Source of the DNA: an uncultured Eubacterium sp.
Lineage (GTDB): Bacteria > Bacillota_A > Clostridia > Lachnospirales > Lachnospiraceae
Length of the DNA stretch: 17,354 nucleotides
Direction: 5' to 3'
Assembly: GCA_948759685.1 (NCBI GenBank)
Contig: CAQBGY010000040.1
Span: forward strand, 1-17,354
Below are positions 7,064 to 14,705 of this stretch, piece by piece. The notes beneath the pieces were generated by a model. The model was not told the origin of the DNA. It was given only the letters and a program-made list of their open reading frames with translations, and did not search any database. How positions within the stretch are numbered: position 1 is the first letter of the stretch; each line of letters opens with the position of its first letter. The translations under genes and the position numbers were made by a program.

Positions 7064-7084
7064 ATTTTAACACAGATTTTACAT
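7057..7084. repeat. 9-bp inverted repeat between argD and the phosphate transporter
   Basis: Arms ATGTAAAAT and ATTTTACAT are perfect and separated by 10 bases. One arm includes the first Pho-box hexamer, so TTTACA also occurs in the opposite orientation at 7078-7083. No U-tract follows on the minus strand, so this is a poor terminator for the arg operon. An operator role or a chance AT-rich dyad are both possible. Confidence 0.4.
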
Positions 7085-7099
7085 TTTTTATACATCTTT

Positions 7100-8272
7100 C
7101 TACAAACAGGCTCTCAGTATATTTATCATCTCATCTACATTTTCTTTTGTAATTACAAGCGGAGGCAGCATTCTCAGCACATTTCCACCTGCCGAAATAA
7201 CAAGCAGTCCTCTTTCTATTGCCTTATCAATTGTCTCCCGCACCGGTGTTGTAAGAACAAGTCCCTGCATCAAACCTTTTCCACGTCTTACCGTCACATT
7301 GTCAAACTCTTCTACAATTTTCTCAAGCTGCTCTTCAAAGTATGTTCCTACTTCCTGTACATTTTCCAGAATATTGTTTTTCTCGAAAATATCCAAGACC
7401 GTTCCCACTGCTGCTGTTACCAAAGGATTTCCACCATATGTCGTTCCATGGTCGCCCGGCACCAGTGAATCGCAGCACTTCTCTCCTGCAATAAATGCGC
7501 CAACCGGTACACCACAGCCCAGGGCTTTTGCAGATGCAATAATATCCGGTTTCACATCGTAGTTCTGGAATGCGAACATCTTTCCCGTACGTCCCATACC
7601 ACACTGTATCTCATCACAAATCATCAGAATATCATTATCATCACAAATTCTTCTGATGCCTTCTATAAACTCTTTTTCTGCCGGATATATACCGCCTTCA
7701 CCCTGTACCGGCTCTAATATAATGGCACAGGTTTTCTCATTAACTAACGCTTTCACACTATCGAGATTATTATATTCTGCAAACTTAATTCCCTCTATCA
7801 TCGGTCCAAACGGTTTCTGATAATTTGGATTCCCTGTCAGTGCAAGAGATCCCATTGTTCTTCCATGAAATGAATGGTTCATCGCTATAATTTCATGGTC
7901 TGTATGTCCATCTCTGTCATATGCATAACGTTTTGCCATTTTCATAGCACCTTCAATTGCTTCAGCACCACTGTTTGTAAAAAAGACCTTTTTCAATCCT
8001 GTAACTTTTACAAGTTTTTCTGCTGTTTCAATAGATGGTGTATTATAAAATAAATTTGATGTATGTGTTATTTTATCAATCTGATTTTTTAATGTTTCTG
8101 TATATTCTTTGTTTCCATATCCAAGACTGGAAACACCGATACCTGATGCAAAATCAAGATATTTCTTTCCATTGACATCATATATATATACACCCTCTGC
8201 TTTATCTACTACAACTTGAAATCTATTATATGTATGTGCCAAATACTGTTCTGCTTTTTCCATATATTCCAT
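7100..8272 (-). CDS. argD: Acetylornithine aminotransferase
   Basis: This pyridoxal-phosphate enzyme converts N-acetylglutamate semialdehyde plus glutamate to N-acetylornithine, step four of arginine synthesis. From the ATG at 8272 it has 390 residues, normal for ArgD. Visible class-III aminotransferase features are the phosphate-binding TNSGAEAIEGAMK, the cofactor-ring aspartate in ICDEIQCGMGRTG (Asp220), and the Schiff-base lysine in ASAKALGCGVPVGAF (Lys249). A GTG 15 bases upstream (8287) would lengthen the protein by five residues, but it overlaps the GGGAGG ribosome binding site, which is correctly spaced (7 bases) for 8272. It is the last gene of argCJBD, 43 bases after argB. No clear terminator follows before the phosphate transporter. 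ArgD enzymes often also serve lysine synthesis (succinyldiaminopimelate). Confidence 0.96.
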   Translation of the reverse strand: MEYMEKAEQYLAHTYNRFQVVVDKAEGVYIYDVNGKKYLDFASGIGVSSLGYGNKEYTETLKNQIDKITHTSNLFYNTPSIETAEKLVKVTGLKKVFFTNSGAEAIEGAMKMAKRYAYDRDGHTDHEIIAMNHSFHGRTMGSLALTGNPNYQKPFGPMIEGIKFAEYNNLDSVKALVNEKTCAIILEPVQGEGGIYPAEKEFIEGIRRICDDNDILMICDEIQCGMGRTGKMFAFQNYDVKPDIIASAKALGCGVPVGAFIAGEKCCDSLVPGDHGTTYGGNPLVTAAVGTVLDIFEKNNILENVQEVGTYFEEQLEKIVEEFDNVTVRRGKGLMQGLVLTTPVRETIDKAIERGLLVISAGGNVLRMLPPLVITKENVDEMINILRACL

Positions 8273-8315
8273 ATTAAAACCTCCCACACTCTTTATTTGT
8301 TATACTGGTTACTTT

Positions 8316-9239
8316 TTACATCTTTGTATGTGTATAAAACTTTTCCTGCTCATCTCCCAAAATAGCTGTTCCAATACCTTTATTTGTAAATATTTCAAGA
8401 AGAATACTATGAGGAATACGGCCATCCAGAATATGTACACGGGAAACTCCATGATTAATTGCCTCCATGCAATTCTTGATTTTCGGAAGCATACCTCCGG
8501 CAATAATGCCTTTATCGATTAACTCCTGTGCCTCGGAAACAGTCATTTCGGATATGACTGAACCTGTATCTTCAATATCCATGTAGACACCTTCTGTATC
8601 TGTCAAAAATGCGAGTTTCTCTGCTTTGACAGCTTCGGCAATAGCACTGGCCGCATCATCCGCATTGATATTATAACCGTGAAAATCTTCATCCAAACCT
8701 ATAGGACAGACAATCGGCAGGAAGTCTTTCTCTAACAAATCTAATAAGATATCTGTGTTCACCGCTGTGACCTCTCCTACATATCCAATATCCTCTCCTG
8801 CAGAAAGTTTCTTTTTCACAGTTAATAGATTACCATCTTTGCCACTGATGCCAATCGCTCTTACACCTAACTGCTGCACTATCTGAACCAACTTTTTATT
8901 TACGCTGTTTAATACCATTTCTGCTGCATCCAGCGTTTCTTCATTGGTCACACGGAGTCCGTTAATAAACTCTGTCTCCATACCGAGACGGTCAATATGT
9001 TTACTAATCGCCTTACCACCGCCATGCACAATAATCGGCTTAAATCCAACTAATTTCAATAATGTAATATCCTGTATGACACTGGACATAAAATCTTCAT
9101 CAAGCATAGCACTCCCGCCATACTTTACAACAATAATCTTTCGGTTAAATCTCTGGATATAAGGCAGTGCCTCTATCAGCACATCGCCCTTCTCTATCCA
9201 TTTTTCCATATGCAAATTCTGTTGTCCCTTCATTAACAT
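8316..9239 (-). CDS. argB: Acetylglutamate kinase
   Basis: This enzyme phosphorylates N-acetylglutamate with ATP, the second and usually feedback-controlled step of arginine synthesis. Its 307 residues show the amino-acid-kinase fold motifs: VVKYGGSAM (Lys39, nucleotide phosphates), [11 protein letters not shown] (glycine-rich loop, 70-79), [10 protein letters not shown] (acetylglutamate binding), [12 protein letters not shown] (190-201), FLTDTEGVY and GGMLPKIK (Lys253). An N-terminal helix (about 11-30, [20 protein letters not shown]) and the C-terminal [10 protein letters not shown] are features seen in arginine-inhibited hexameric enzymes, so feedback inhibition by arginine is likely. That is inferred from family knowledge. 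The start at 9239 has AGAGGA 7 bases upstream. A later ATG at residue 11 is less well placed. It lies 40 bases after argJ. Confidence 0.96.
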   Translation of the reverse strand: MLMKGQQNLHMEKWIEKGDVLIEALPYIQRFNRKIIVVKYGGSAMLDEDFMSSVIQDITLLKLVGFKPIIVHGGGKAISKHIDRLGMETEFINGLRVTNEETLDAAEMVLNSVNKKLVQIVQQLGVRAIGISGKDGNLLTVKKKLSAGEDIGYVGEVTAVNTDILLDLLEKDFLPIVCPIGLDEDFHGYNINADDAASAIAEAVKAEKLAFLTDTEGVYMDIEDTGSVISEMTVSEAQELIDKGIIAGGMLPKIKNCMEAINHGVSRVHILDGRIPHSILLEIFTNKGIGTAILGDEQEKFYTHTKM

Positions 9240-9279
9240 TTTAACTTCCTCTTTTCTTTACATGTTTTCGTCTACTACA

Positions 9280-10509
9280 CTAACTTCTATAATCTGCATT
9301 TATACTTACATATTCATGCGTCAGATCGCATCCCCATGCCGTTGCACTGTATTCACCCATCTTCATATCGCAGATAGCTGTCACTTCCTCTTCCGACAAA
9401 ATTTCTGTGGCTTTTTCCTCACTGTAATCTGTTGCCATTCCATTTTCCACAATCTTCAGCTTTCCTGCCTTACTCTCAAAATAAATATCTACTGCGTCCG
9501 GATTAAAGCGTGCTTTAGAATATCCCAATGCACAAAGAATTCTTCCCCAGTTTGCGTCATGTCCATAAATTGCCGCCTTAGTAAGACTGGATGTCACAAC
9601 TGATTTTGCCAGTGTAACTGCCTGTTCTTTTGACTCTGCACCAACGATTTTCACTTCGAACAGCGCTGTTGCTCCCTCACCATCTCCTGCTATTTTCTTT
9701 GACAGGAAAACGTTAATCTGGTGAAGTACTTCTATAAATTTATGGTAATCCTCATTTTTTTCTGTTATCTTTTCATTGCCAGCCAATCCATTTGCAAGAA
9801 GTAAAACCGTATCATTGGTCGAAGTATCTCCATCCACAGAAACCATATTAAAAGTATCCTTAATATCTTCCTTTAATGCTTCTGTCAGGAGTTCCTTAGA
9901 TATATTTATATCTGTCATAACAAAACCAAGCATTGTGCACATATTTGGATGTATCATGCCGGAACCCTTACACATTCCTCCAATTGTGCAGGTCTTTCCT
10001 CCGATTTCCACCTCATAAGCAATCTCTTTTGGAATAGTATCTGTCGTCATAATTGCAAGTGCCGCATCATGTCCGCCATCTAACCCGTCGCTAAGTTGTG
10101 GTACAAGCATATCTATTCCTTTTGTTATCTTATCCATAGGAAGTTGTGCACCGATTACTCCGGTAGATGCTACTAGAACTTCGTTCTTTCCTATGTTAAG
10201 AGCATCTGCTGTAGTTTGTGCCATATCTTCACAATATTCCATTCCCTCAGAACCTGTGCATGCATTGGCAACACCACTGTTACATACGACTGCGTGAACT
10301 TCCTCACTATTTTCTACGATATCCATATCCCATTTTACAGGTGCTGCTTTTACCTGATTGGTCGTAAATGTACCTGCTGCCACACATGGCGCTTCACTGT
10401 AAATCATCGCCATATCTTTTTTTTCTGTATTGCTTTCTTTGATGCCCACACGCAGTCCTGTTGCTTTAAATCCTTTTGGAGCAGTTACTCCACCATCTAT
10501 TTTCTTCAT
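9280..10509 (-). CDS. argJ: Glutamate N-acetyltransferase / amino-acid acetyltransferase
   Basis: ArgJ transfers the acetyl group from N-acetylornithine to glutamate, making ornithine and recycling the acetyl group. Some members also use acetyl-CoA for the first step. This 409-residue protein has the family's ANACTG (81-86), ASTGVIG (114-120) and the self-cleavage region KGSGMIHPNMCTML. Cleavage in ArgJ happens before a conserved threonine that becomes the nucleophile, here Thr192. The residue before it is Cys, whereas Ala is common. Alpha chain would be about residues 1-191, beta chain 192-409. AAGGAGAG lies 4 bases before the ATG. With no argA visible and an argJ in the operon, the cyclic pathway is implied. 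Mono- versus bifunctional activity cannot be told from sequence. Confidence 0.96.
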   Translation of the reverse strand: MKKIDGGVTAPKGFKATGLRVGIKESNTEKKDMAMIYSEAPCVAAGTFTTNQVKAAPVKWDMDIVENSEEVHAVVCNSGVANACTGSEGMEYCEDMAQTTADALNIGKNEVLVASTGVIGAQLPMDKITKGIDMLVPQLSDGLDGGHDAALAIMTTDTIPKEIAYEVEIGGKTCTIGGMCKGSGMIHPNMCTMLGFVMTDINISKELLTEALKEDIKDTFNMVSVDGDTSTNDTVLLLANGLAGNEKITEKNEDYHKFIEVLHQINVFLSKKIAGDGEGATALFEVKIVGAESKEQAVTLAKSVVTSSLTKAAIYGHDANWGRILCALGYSKARFNPDAVDIYFESKAGKLKIVENGMATDYSEEKATEILSEEEVTAICDMKMGEYSATAWGCDLTHEYVSINADYRS

Positions 10510-10588
10510 AATCTCTCCTTGCTGTTACAATTATTTTTCACCAAACATTTCGTGCTGTCTTGCTCTTCTTTTATTATAAACTCATTTT

Positions 10589-11629
10589 TTATGGGAACAT
10601 TGGCACCTGCTGCAGTCCTTCATTCTCATCAAAACCAAACATAATATTAAAATTCTGTACAGCCTGTCCTGCTGCTCCTTTTATCAGATTATCTAAAGCT
10701 CCCATCATAATAATACGACCGGTTCTCTCATCAATTTTAAAATTCACATCAACGAAATTACTGCCTTCTACCCATCTCGTTTCAGGTGTTTCATCCTTTT
10801 CTAATACACGAATGAAATATTCATCTCCATAATACTTGTCATAAACAGCTTTTACTTCGTCATATGTAACTTCTTTTTTCAAATCAGCATAAGCAGTCAC
10901 TAAGATACCTCTCTGCATTGGAACAAGGTGTGGAGTAAAATTAATTAACACTTCCTCACCAGCCGCATATCCTAACTGTTCCTCTATTTCCGGTGTATGT
11001 CTGTGTGTTGTAACTCCATACGCCTTAATATTTTCATTTACCTCACAGAAAAGATTTGGGACTTTTGCACCGCGTCCTGCACCGGATGTTCCTGATTTCG
11101 CATCTACAATAATGGACTTTGTATCAATGAGCCCTTCTTTTACCATCGGATAAATGGACAAAATGCTGCAGGTTGTATAACATCCCGGATTCGCAATAAT
11201 TCTAGCGTCCGCTACCTTGTCTCTATTGATTTCACATAATCCATACACAGCCTCATCAATAAACTGCGGACTTTTATGTTCAATTCCATACCATTTTTCA
11301 TAAGTAGCTACATCTTTAATTCTAAAATCAGCACTTAAATCTATAATCTTTACCTTATTTAATATCTCTTCGTTTACCAGAGAACCACAAAGCCCCTGTG
11401 GAGTAGCTGTAAAAATAACGTCAACTGCCTCTGCCAGTTCCTCCATATTATCATCGAGACACTTTGCATCGACTATCTGAAACATGTTCCTAAAAACTTC
11501 TGAATATTTTTTATCTACATAACTTCTTGAACCAAACCATACTACTTCTGCTTCCTTGTGCTGCTGTATTAATCTGACAATCTCAGCACCTGCATATCCT
11601 GTAGAACCAATAATACCTACTTTTATCAT
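10589..11629 (-). CDS. argC: N-acetyl-gamma-glutamyl-phosphate reductase
   Basis: This enzyme reduces acetylglutamyl phosphate to the semialdehyde with NADPH, step three of arginine synthesis. Its 346 residues begin with a Rossmann dinucleotide motif GIIGSTGYAG (5-14), and the catalytic cysteine is in ANPGCYTT (Cys150). IDLSADFR (96-103), SGTSGAGRG and the HRHTPEIEEQLG stretch are further family signatures. It is the first gene of the leftward argCJBD operon, with its own promoter about 110 bases upstream overlapped by an ArgR-like palindrome. GAGAGG lies 5 bases before the ATG. The 79-base gap to argJ holds nothing obvious. The enzyme is cytoplasmic and normal in length. Confidence 0.97.
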   Translation of the reverse strand: MIKVGIIGSTGYAGAEIVRLIQQHKEAEVVWFGSRSYVDKKYSEVFRNMFQIVDAKCLDDNMEELAEAVDVIFTATPQGLCGSLVNEEILNKVKIIDLSADFRIKDVATYEKWYGIEHKSPQFIDEAVYGLCEINRDKVADARIIANPGCYTTCSILSIYPMVKEGLIDTKSIIVDAKSGTSGAGRGAKVPNLFCEVNENIKAYGVTTHRHTPEIEEQLGYAAGEEVLINFTPHLVPMQRGILVTAYADLKKEVTYDEVKAVYDKYYGDEYFIRVLEKDETPETRWVEGSNFVDVNFKIDERTGRIIMMGALDNLIKGAAGQAVQNFNIMFGFDENEGLQQVPMFP

Positions 11630-11661
11630 ATTTACCTCTCTCTGTAATACTTTCTTTCAAA

Positions 11662-11692
11662 TGTATTTTAGTCTTTTGCGTATTAAAATACA
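11662..11692 (-). repeat. Inverted repeat in the argC leader
   Basis: Perfect 9-bp arms TGTATTTTA and TAAAATACA are separated by 13 bases, within the roughly 80-base untranslated leader of argC. It can form an AT-rich RNA hairpin upstream of the ribosome binding site. There is no U-tract after it, so it is not a classic attenuator. Function is unknown. Confidence 0.45.
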
Positions 11693-11703
11693 AGCCATTT
11701 TAT

Positions 11704-11718
11704 GTTACTGTTAGTAAC
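11704..11718. repeat. 15-bp dyad at the argC transcription start
   Basis: GTTACT-GTT-AGTAAC is a perfect 6+3+6 palindrome centred near the predicted argC +1 and touching the -10 element. Its position fits a repressor operator, but the sequence does not resemble the ArgR-like boxes next to it. It could also fold as the first hairpin of the transcript. Confidence 0.4.
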
Positions 11719-11745
11719 TATACACTTTTTCTGCATAATATGCAA
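11717..11745 (-). promoter_or_regulatory. Promoter of the argCJBD operon
   Basis: The minus strand reads TTGCAT (11745-11740), a 17-base spacer, then TATAGT (11722-11717). The -35 matches consensus at 4 of 6 positions and the -10 at 5 of 6. An ArgR-like palindrome covers the -35 and part of the spacer, the expected place for arginine-dependent repression. Confidence 0.7.
11732..11744. promoter_or_regulatory. ArgR/AhrC-like operator over the argC -35
   Basis: TGCATAATATGCA is a 13-bp palindrome (half-sites TGCAT/ATGCA around AAT). ArgR-family boxes have TGnAT and ATnCA half-sites, usually with four A/T bases between. This one has three, one less than usual. It lies over the argC -35. Confidence 0.5.
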
Positions 11746-11762
11746 GTTTTATACATAATATT

Positions 11763-11776
11763 TGCATAATTATACA
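11763..11776. promoter_or_regulatory. ArgR/AhrC-like operator midway between argC and argG promoters
   Basis: TGCATAATTATACA fits the ArgR-family layout TGnAT-wwww-ATnCA exactly, with one asymmetric base between the half-sites. It lies between the -35 elements of the two divergent promoters. Further half-sites occur nearby: ATACAT at 11751-11756 and ATGCAT at 11803-11808 inside the argG spacer. This suggests cooperative binding over the whole region. The regulator gene itself is not in the window. Confidence 0.6.
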
Positions 11777-11793
11777 TTTTTTTATATTTTTTC

Positions 11794-11822
11794 TTGCTTT
11801 TTATGCATAAGTGTTGTATAGT
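11794..11822 (+). promoter_or_regulatory. Promoter of argG
   Basis: TTGCTT (11794-11799), 17 bases, TATAGT (11817-11822). It mirrors the argC promoter in spacing and -10 sequence. ATGCAT lies within its spacer. The predicted start near 11829 leaves a leader of about 70 bases, which contains an imperfect hairpin at 11839-11860 (arms ATGCcGCAA and TTGCtGCAT, one mismatch, 4-base loop). Confidence 0.7.
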
Positions 11823-11900
11823 ATCAACTGTTGACAATATGCCGCAAGTTTTTGCTGCATTTATATAAAGAAGAAAAGAATATATTTGGAGGATTGTAAA

Positions 11901-13124
11901 ATGGCAAAGGAAAAAGTTATTTTAGCTTATTCAGGCGGACTTGATACAACAGCTATCATCCCTTGGTTAAAGGAAAACTATGATTATGAAGTTATCTGCT
12001 GCTGCATCGACTGCGGACAGGAAGAGGAATTAGACGGTCTTGAGGAAAGAGCAAAATACTCAGGTGCTACAAAATTATACATAGAAGATATTACAGACGA
12101 ATTCTGTGACGATTATATTGTTCCTTGTGTCCAGGGAAGCGCAGTATATGAAAATAAATACTTACTTGGTACTTCCATGGCAAGACCGGGTATTGCAAAA
12201 AGATTAGTTGAAATTGCAAGAAAAGAAGGCGCTACTGCTATCTGCCACGGTGCTACAGGTAAAGGTAATGACCAGATTCGTTTTGAGCTTGGTATCAAAG
12301 CTCTTGCTCCTGACATTAAGATTATTGCTGCATGGAGAGATGACAAATGGGATATGGACAGCCGCGAATCAGAAATCGAATACTGTAAGGCACACGGTAT
12401 TGACCTTCCATTTTCAGCAGACCAGAGTTACAGTCGTGACAGAAACTTATGGCATATCAGCCATGAAGGTTTAGAATTAGAAGATCCTGCAAATGAACCA
12501 AATTACGATCACCTTTTAGTTCTTGGTGTTTCTCCTGAGAAAGCTCCGGATGAAGGCGAATATGTAACAATGACTTTCGAAAAAGGTGTTCCAAAATCTG
12601 TAAACGGAAAAGAAATGAAAGTTTCTGATATTATCCGTGAATTAAACAGACTCGGCGGAAAACACGGAGTTGGTATTGTGGATATTGTTGAAAACCGTGT
12701 TGTTGGTATGAAATCCCGTGGTGTTTATGAAACTCCGGGTGGAACAATTCTTATGGAAGCACACGACCAGCTTGAAGAACTAGTTCTCGACCGAGCTACT
12801 ATGGATGTTAAGAAAGATATGGGTAACAAACTTGCTCAGATTGTATACGAAGGAAAATGGTTCACACCACTTCGTGAGGCTGTTCAGGCATTTATTGAAT
12901 CTACACAGGAATATGTTACCGGTGAAGTAAAATTCAAACTTTACAAAGGAAACATCATTAAGGCCGGAACTACTTCTCCATATTCATTATACAGTGAAAG
13001 CCTTGCATCATTTACAACAGGTGATTTATATGACCACCATGATGCTGAAGGATTTATCACATTATTCGGTCTTCCACTAAAGGTTAGAGCAATGATGGAA
13101 AAAGAAAATGGAATTGAAAAATAA
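11901..13124 (+). CDS. argG: Argininosuccinate synthase
   Basis: This enzyme joins citrulline and aspartate using ATP to give argininosuccinate, the penultimate step of arginine synthesis. Its 407 residues open with the PP-loop ATP motif AYSGGLDTT (9-17). ENKYLLGTSMARP (citrulline/aspartate site), CHGATGKGNDQIRFE, and SYSRDRNLWHISHEGLELEDP follow, all characteristic of ArgG. The ATG at 11901 has GGAGG 8 bases upstream. A TTG at 11886 in the same frame would start upstream of that site and is rejected. It is divergent from argCJBD, has its own promoter and ends in a strong terminator, so it is a single-gene transcript. argH, often found behind argG, is absent here. Confidence 0.97.
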   Translation: MAKEKVILAYSGGLDTTAIIPWLKENYDYEVICCCIDCGQEEELDGLEERAKYSGATKLYIEDITDEFCDDYIVPCVQGSAVYENKYLLGTSMARPGIAKRLVEIARKEGATAICHGATGKGNDQIRFELGIKALAPDIKIIAAWRDDKWDMDSRESEIEYCKAHGIDLPFSADQSYSRDRNLWHISHEGLELEDPANEPNYDHLLVLGVSPEKAPDEGEYVTMTFEKGVPKSVNGKEMKVSDIIRELNRLGGKHGVGIVDIVENRVVGMKSRGVYETPGGTILMEAHDQLEELVLDRATMDVKKDMGNKLAQIVYEGKWFTPLREAVQAFIESTQEYVTGEVKFKLYKGNIIKAGTTSPYSLYSESLASFTTGDLYDHHDAEGFITLFGLPLKVRAMMEKENGIEK

Positions 13125-13141
13125 AAAACATATTATAAAAA

Positions 13142-13175
13142 ACTTGTCTCCATTATGGGGACAAGTTTTTTTATT
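13142..13175 (+). terminator. Intrinsic terminator of argG
   Basis: Arms ACTTGTCTCC (13142-13151) and GGGGACAAGT (13157-13166) pair over 10 positions with one G-U, around a 5-base loop, followed by a run of seven or more T. It begins 17 bases after the argG stop. Confidence 0.93.
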
Positions 13176-13202
13176 TACACTTGTTCCATTTTATAGTAAA
13201 AT
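13174..13202 (+). promoter_or_regulatory. Promoter of the surface-glycosylation operon
   Basis: TTTACA (13174-13179), 17 bases, TAAAAT (13197-13202). Both hexamers match consensus at 5 of 6 positions. It starts within the T-tract of the argG terminator. Predicted transcript start is near 13209, about 40 bases before the glycosyltransferase start. Confidence 0.6.
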
Positions 13203-13250
13203 AGAGAAGATTATGGACAATAATATTTTGTCGCTTTTCGGAGGATAAAG

Positions 13251-14189
13251 ATGAAAACTATCGACGTAGTGGTTCCCTGTTTTAACGAAGAAGCAATGCT
13301 TGAAATGTTTTACCGGGAATCAGAAAAAATTTATAAAAATATTGAAGGCTATCGTTTTACGTACATTTTTGTAAATGACGGCAGTAAAGACAAAACTCAC
13401 TTGCTTTTAAAAGAATTAGCCGGAAATAATGACAATGTAAAGTATATCTCATTTTCCAGAAATTTTGGAAAGGAAGCCGCCATGTATGCAGGACTATGCA
13501 ATACTACTGCTGATTACATTATTGTAATGGATGCTGATTTGCAGCACCCTCCGGCACTCGTTCCTAAAATGATTTCCGAAATCGAAAAAGGATATGACTG
13601 TTGTGCAGCAAAGCGTACCAGTAGAAAAGGCGAATCGAAAATTAAAAGTGCATTTTCTGCTCTCTATTATAAGTTAAGCAATCGTTTTACAGACGTTCAG
13701 TTAGTACAAAATGCTGTTGATTTTAGAATTATGAGCAGACAAATGGTAGACAATATTATTAAATTATCTGAAGTACAGCGCTTTTCAAAAGGTATTTTCG
13801 AATGGGTCGGTTTTCAGACCAGCTGGATTCCTTATGAGAATATAGAGCGTCCCGCCGGTGAGACAAAATGGAGTTTTAAAAGTTTATTTAAATATGCTTT
13901 AACAGGAATTACATCCTTTTCCATTGCTCCATTAAGATTTCTAACCTGCTCCGGACTTTTTATTTCTTTTCTGGCATTTGTTATGATTATTGTCACACTG
14001 GTCCGAAAGTTATTTTTTGGTATTGAAGTTTCAGGATACGCTTCTTTGATGATTGCTGTTCTTTTTATGGGCGGTATTATTGAATTATCATTAGGAATAT
14101 TAGGAGAATATATTGCCAACATATATCTTGAAGCAAAAGACAGACCGATCTATATTGTTCAGGATTCTAATATAGAGCATACAAAATAA
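13251..14189 (+). CDS. Membrane GT2 glycosyltransferase, CsbB/GtrB/DPM1-like (polyprenyl-phosphate sugar synthase)
   Basis: This 312-residue protein probably moves a sugar from a nucleotide donor to undecaprenyl phosphate on the inner face of the membrane. The GT2 domain (1-220) has VVPCFNEE (7-14), VNDGSKDKT (41-49), SRNFGKEAAMYAGL, the metal-binding DAD at 94-96 in DADLQHPP, and RPAGETKWSFKSLFKYAL (from 200), the stretch before the membrane that typifies this subfamily. Two C-terminal membrane segments (about 226-252 and 263-288) anchor it, ending EYIANIYLEAKDRPIY, which is also typical. GGAGG lies 6 bases before the ATG. It is the first gene of an operon with a GtrA-type and a YfhO-type protein, so it most resembles CsbB of the lipoteichoic acid glycosylation route. 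The sugar donor cannot be deduced. Confidence 0.92.
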   Translation: MKTIDVVVPCFNEEAMLEMFYRESEKIYKNIEGYRFTYIFVNDGSKDKTHLLLKELAGNNDNVKYISFSRNFGKEAAMYAGLCNTTADYIIVMDADLQHPPALVPKMISEIEKGYDCCAAKRTSRKGESKIKSAFSALYYKLSNRFTDVQLVQNAVDFRIMSRQMVDNIIKLSEVQRFSKGIFEWVGFQTSWIPYENIERPAGETKWSFKSLFKYALTGITSFSIAPLRFLTCSGLFISFLAFVMIIVTLVRKLFFGIEVSGYASLMIAVLFMGGIIELSLGILGEYIANIYLEAKDRPIYIVQDSNIEHTK

Positions 14190-14207
14190 TCTTTAAGGAA
14201 TAAGCAT

Positions 14208-14705
14208 ATGAAAGAAATTATAATAAAAATACGTGATTCTTTATTAAAACATTGTGGTAACAAGCAGCTTCGTACTTTAATTCGTGGACTGATCAGTTAT
14301 GAAATGATTTCCTATATCTTTTTCGGTCTGGGAACTTCTATAGTAGATTATGTTGTTTTCTCAGCAATTACAGCTGTAGGCTGTGATGAATTAATATCCA
14401 ATATTATTTCCACGATATGTGCCATTATTTTTGCATACATTACAAATAAACTTTGGGTATTTAAAAGCAGAACCACAAGTTTTTCTGCTATAATACGGGA
14501 ATTTATCAAATTCACCAATGCCCGTATTGTCACATTAGTTATGACGGAAATTATATTGTTAATATCCAAGATGATAGGCGGCAATCCTTATATTGCCAAA
14601 GCACTCTCTATGGTTTTAACAATTGTTTTAAATTATATTTTTAGTAAACTATTCATTTTTAACAAAAGGAAGGGGACACAAAATGAAAATGAAGAAACAG
14701 AGTAA
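14208..14705 (+). CDS. GtrA/GtcA-family membrane protein, candidate sugar-lipid flippase
   Basis: This 165-residue protein has four predicted membrane segments (about 34-53, 63-81, 104-122 and 128-148) and the GtrA-like signatures FFGLGTSIVDYVVF, FAYITNKLWVFKS and, at the end, LNYIFSKLFIFNKR. GtrA/GtcA proteins are thought to flip undecaprenyl-phosphate sugar to the outer face. The N-terminal 30 residues are basic and cytoplasmic. It starts 18 bases after the glycosyltransferase stop with AAGGAA as ribosome binding site, and its last 23 bases overlap the next gene. Its place between a polyprenyl-phosphate sugar synthase and a YfhO-type protein supports the flippase role, although flipping activity in this family is mostly inferred from genetics. 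Confidence 0.9.
   Translation: MKEIIIKIRDSLLKHCGNKQLRTLIRGLISYEMISYIFFGLGTSIVDYVVFSAITAVGCDELISNIISTICAIIFAYITNKLWVFKSRTTSFSAIIREFIKFTNARIVTLVMTEIILLISKMIGGNPYIAKALSMVLTIVLNYIFSKLFIFNKRKGTQNENEETE

Noticed and set aside
7057..7099. Terminator after argD
   Set aside because: The inverted repeat is AT-only at its base and lacks a U-tract on the minus strand. It is reported as a repeat, not as a terminator.
8273..8287. GTG at 8287 as the argD start
   Set aside because: It overlaps the GGGAGG ribosome binding site, which is ideally spaced for the ATG at 8272. Nothing upstream of 8287 resembles a ribosome binding site.
10216..10644. 142-codon plus-strand open frame opposite argJ/argC
   Set aside because: It is rich in Cys, Phe and His, has no ribosome binding site and no recognisable motif, and lies antisense across two clear genes. 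It is a shadow frame.
11831..11867. TTGACA at 11831 with TATATA at 11862 as an argG promoter
   Set aside because: The -35 is perfect, but the spacer would be 25 bases, too long for sigma-A. The TTGCTT-17-TATAGT pair upstream fits better.
11886..11900. TTG at 11886 as the argG start
   Set aside because: The GGAGG site lies directly after it and serves the ATG at 11901, where the normal ArgG N-terminus begins.
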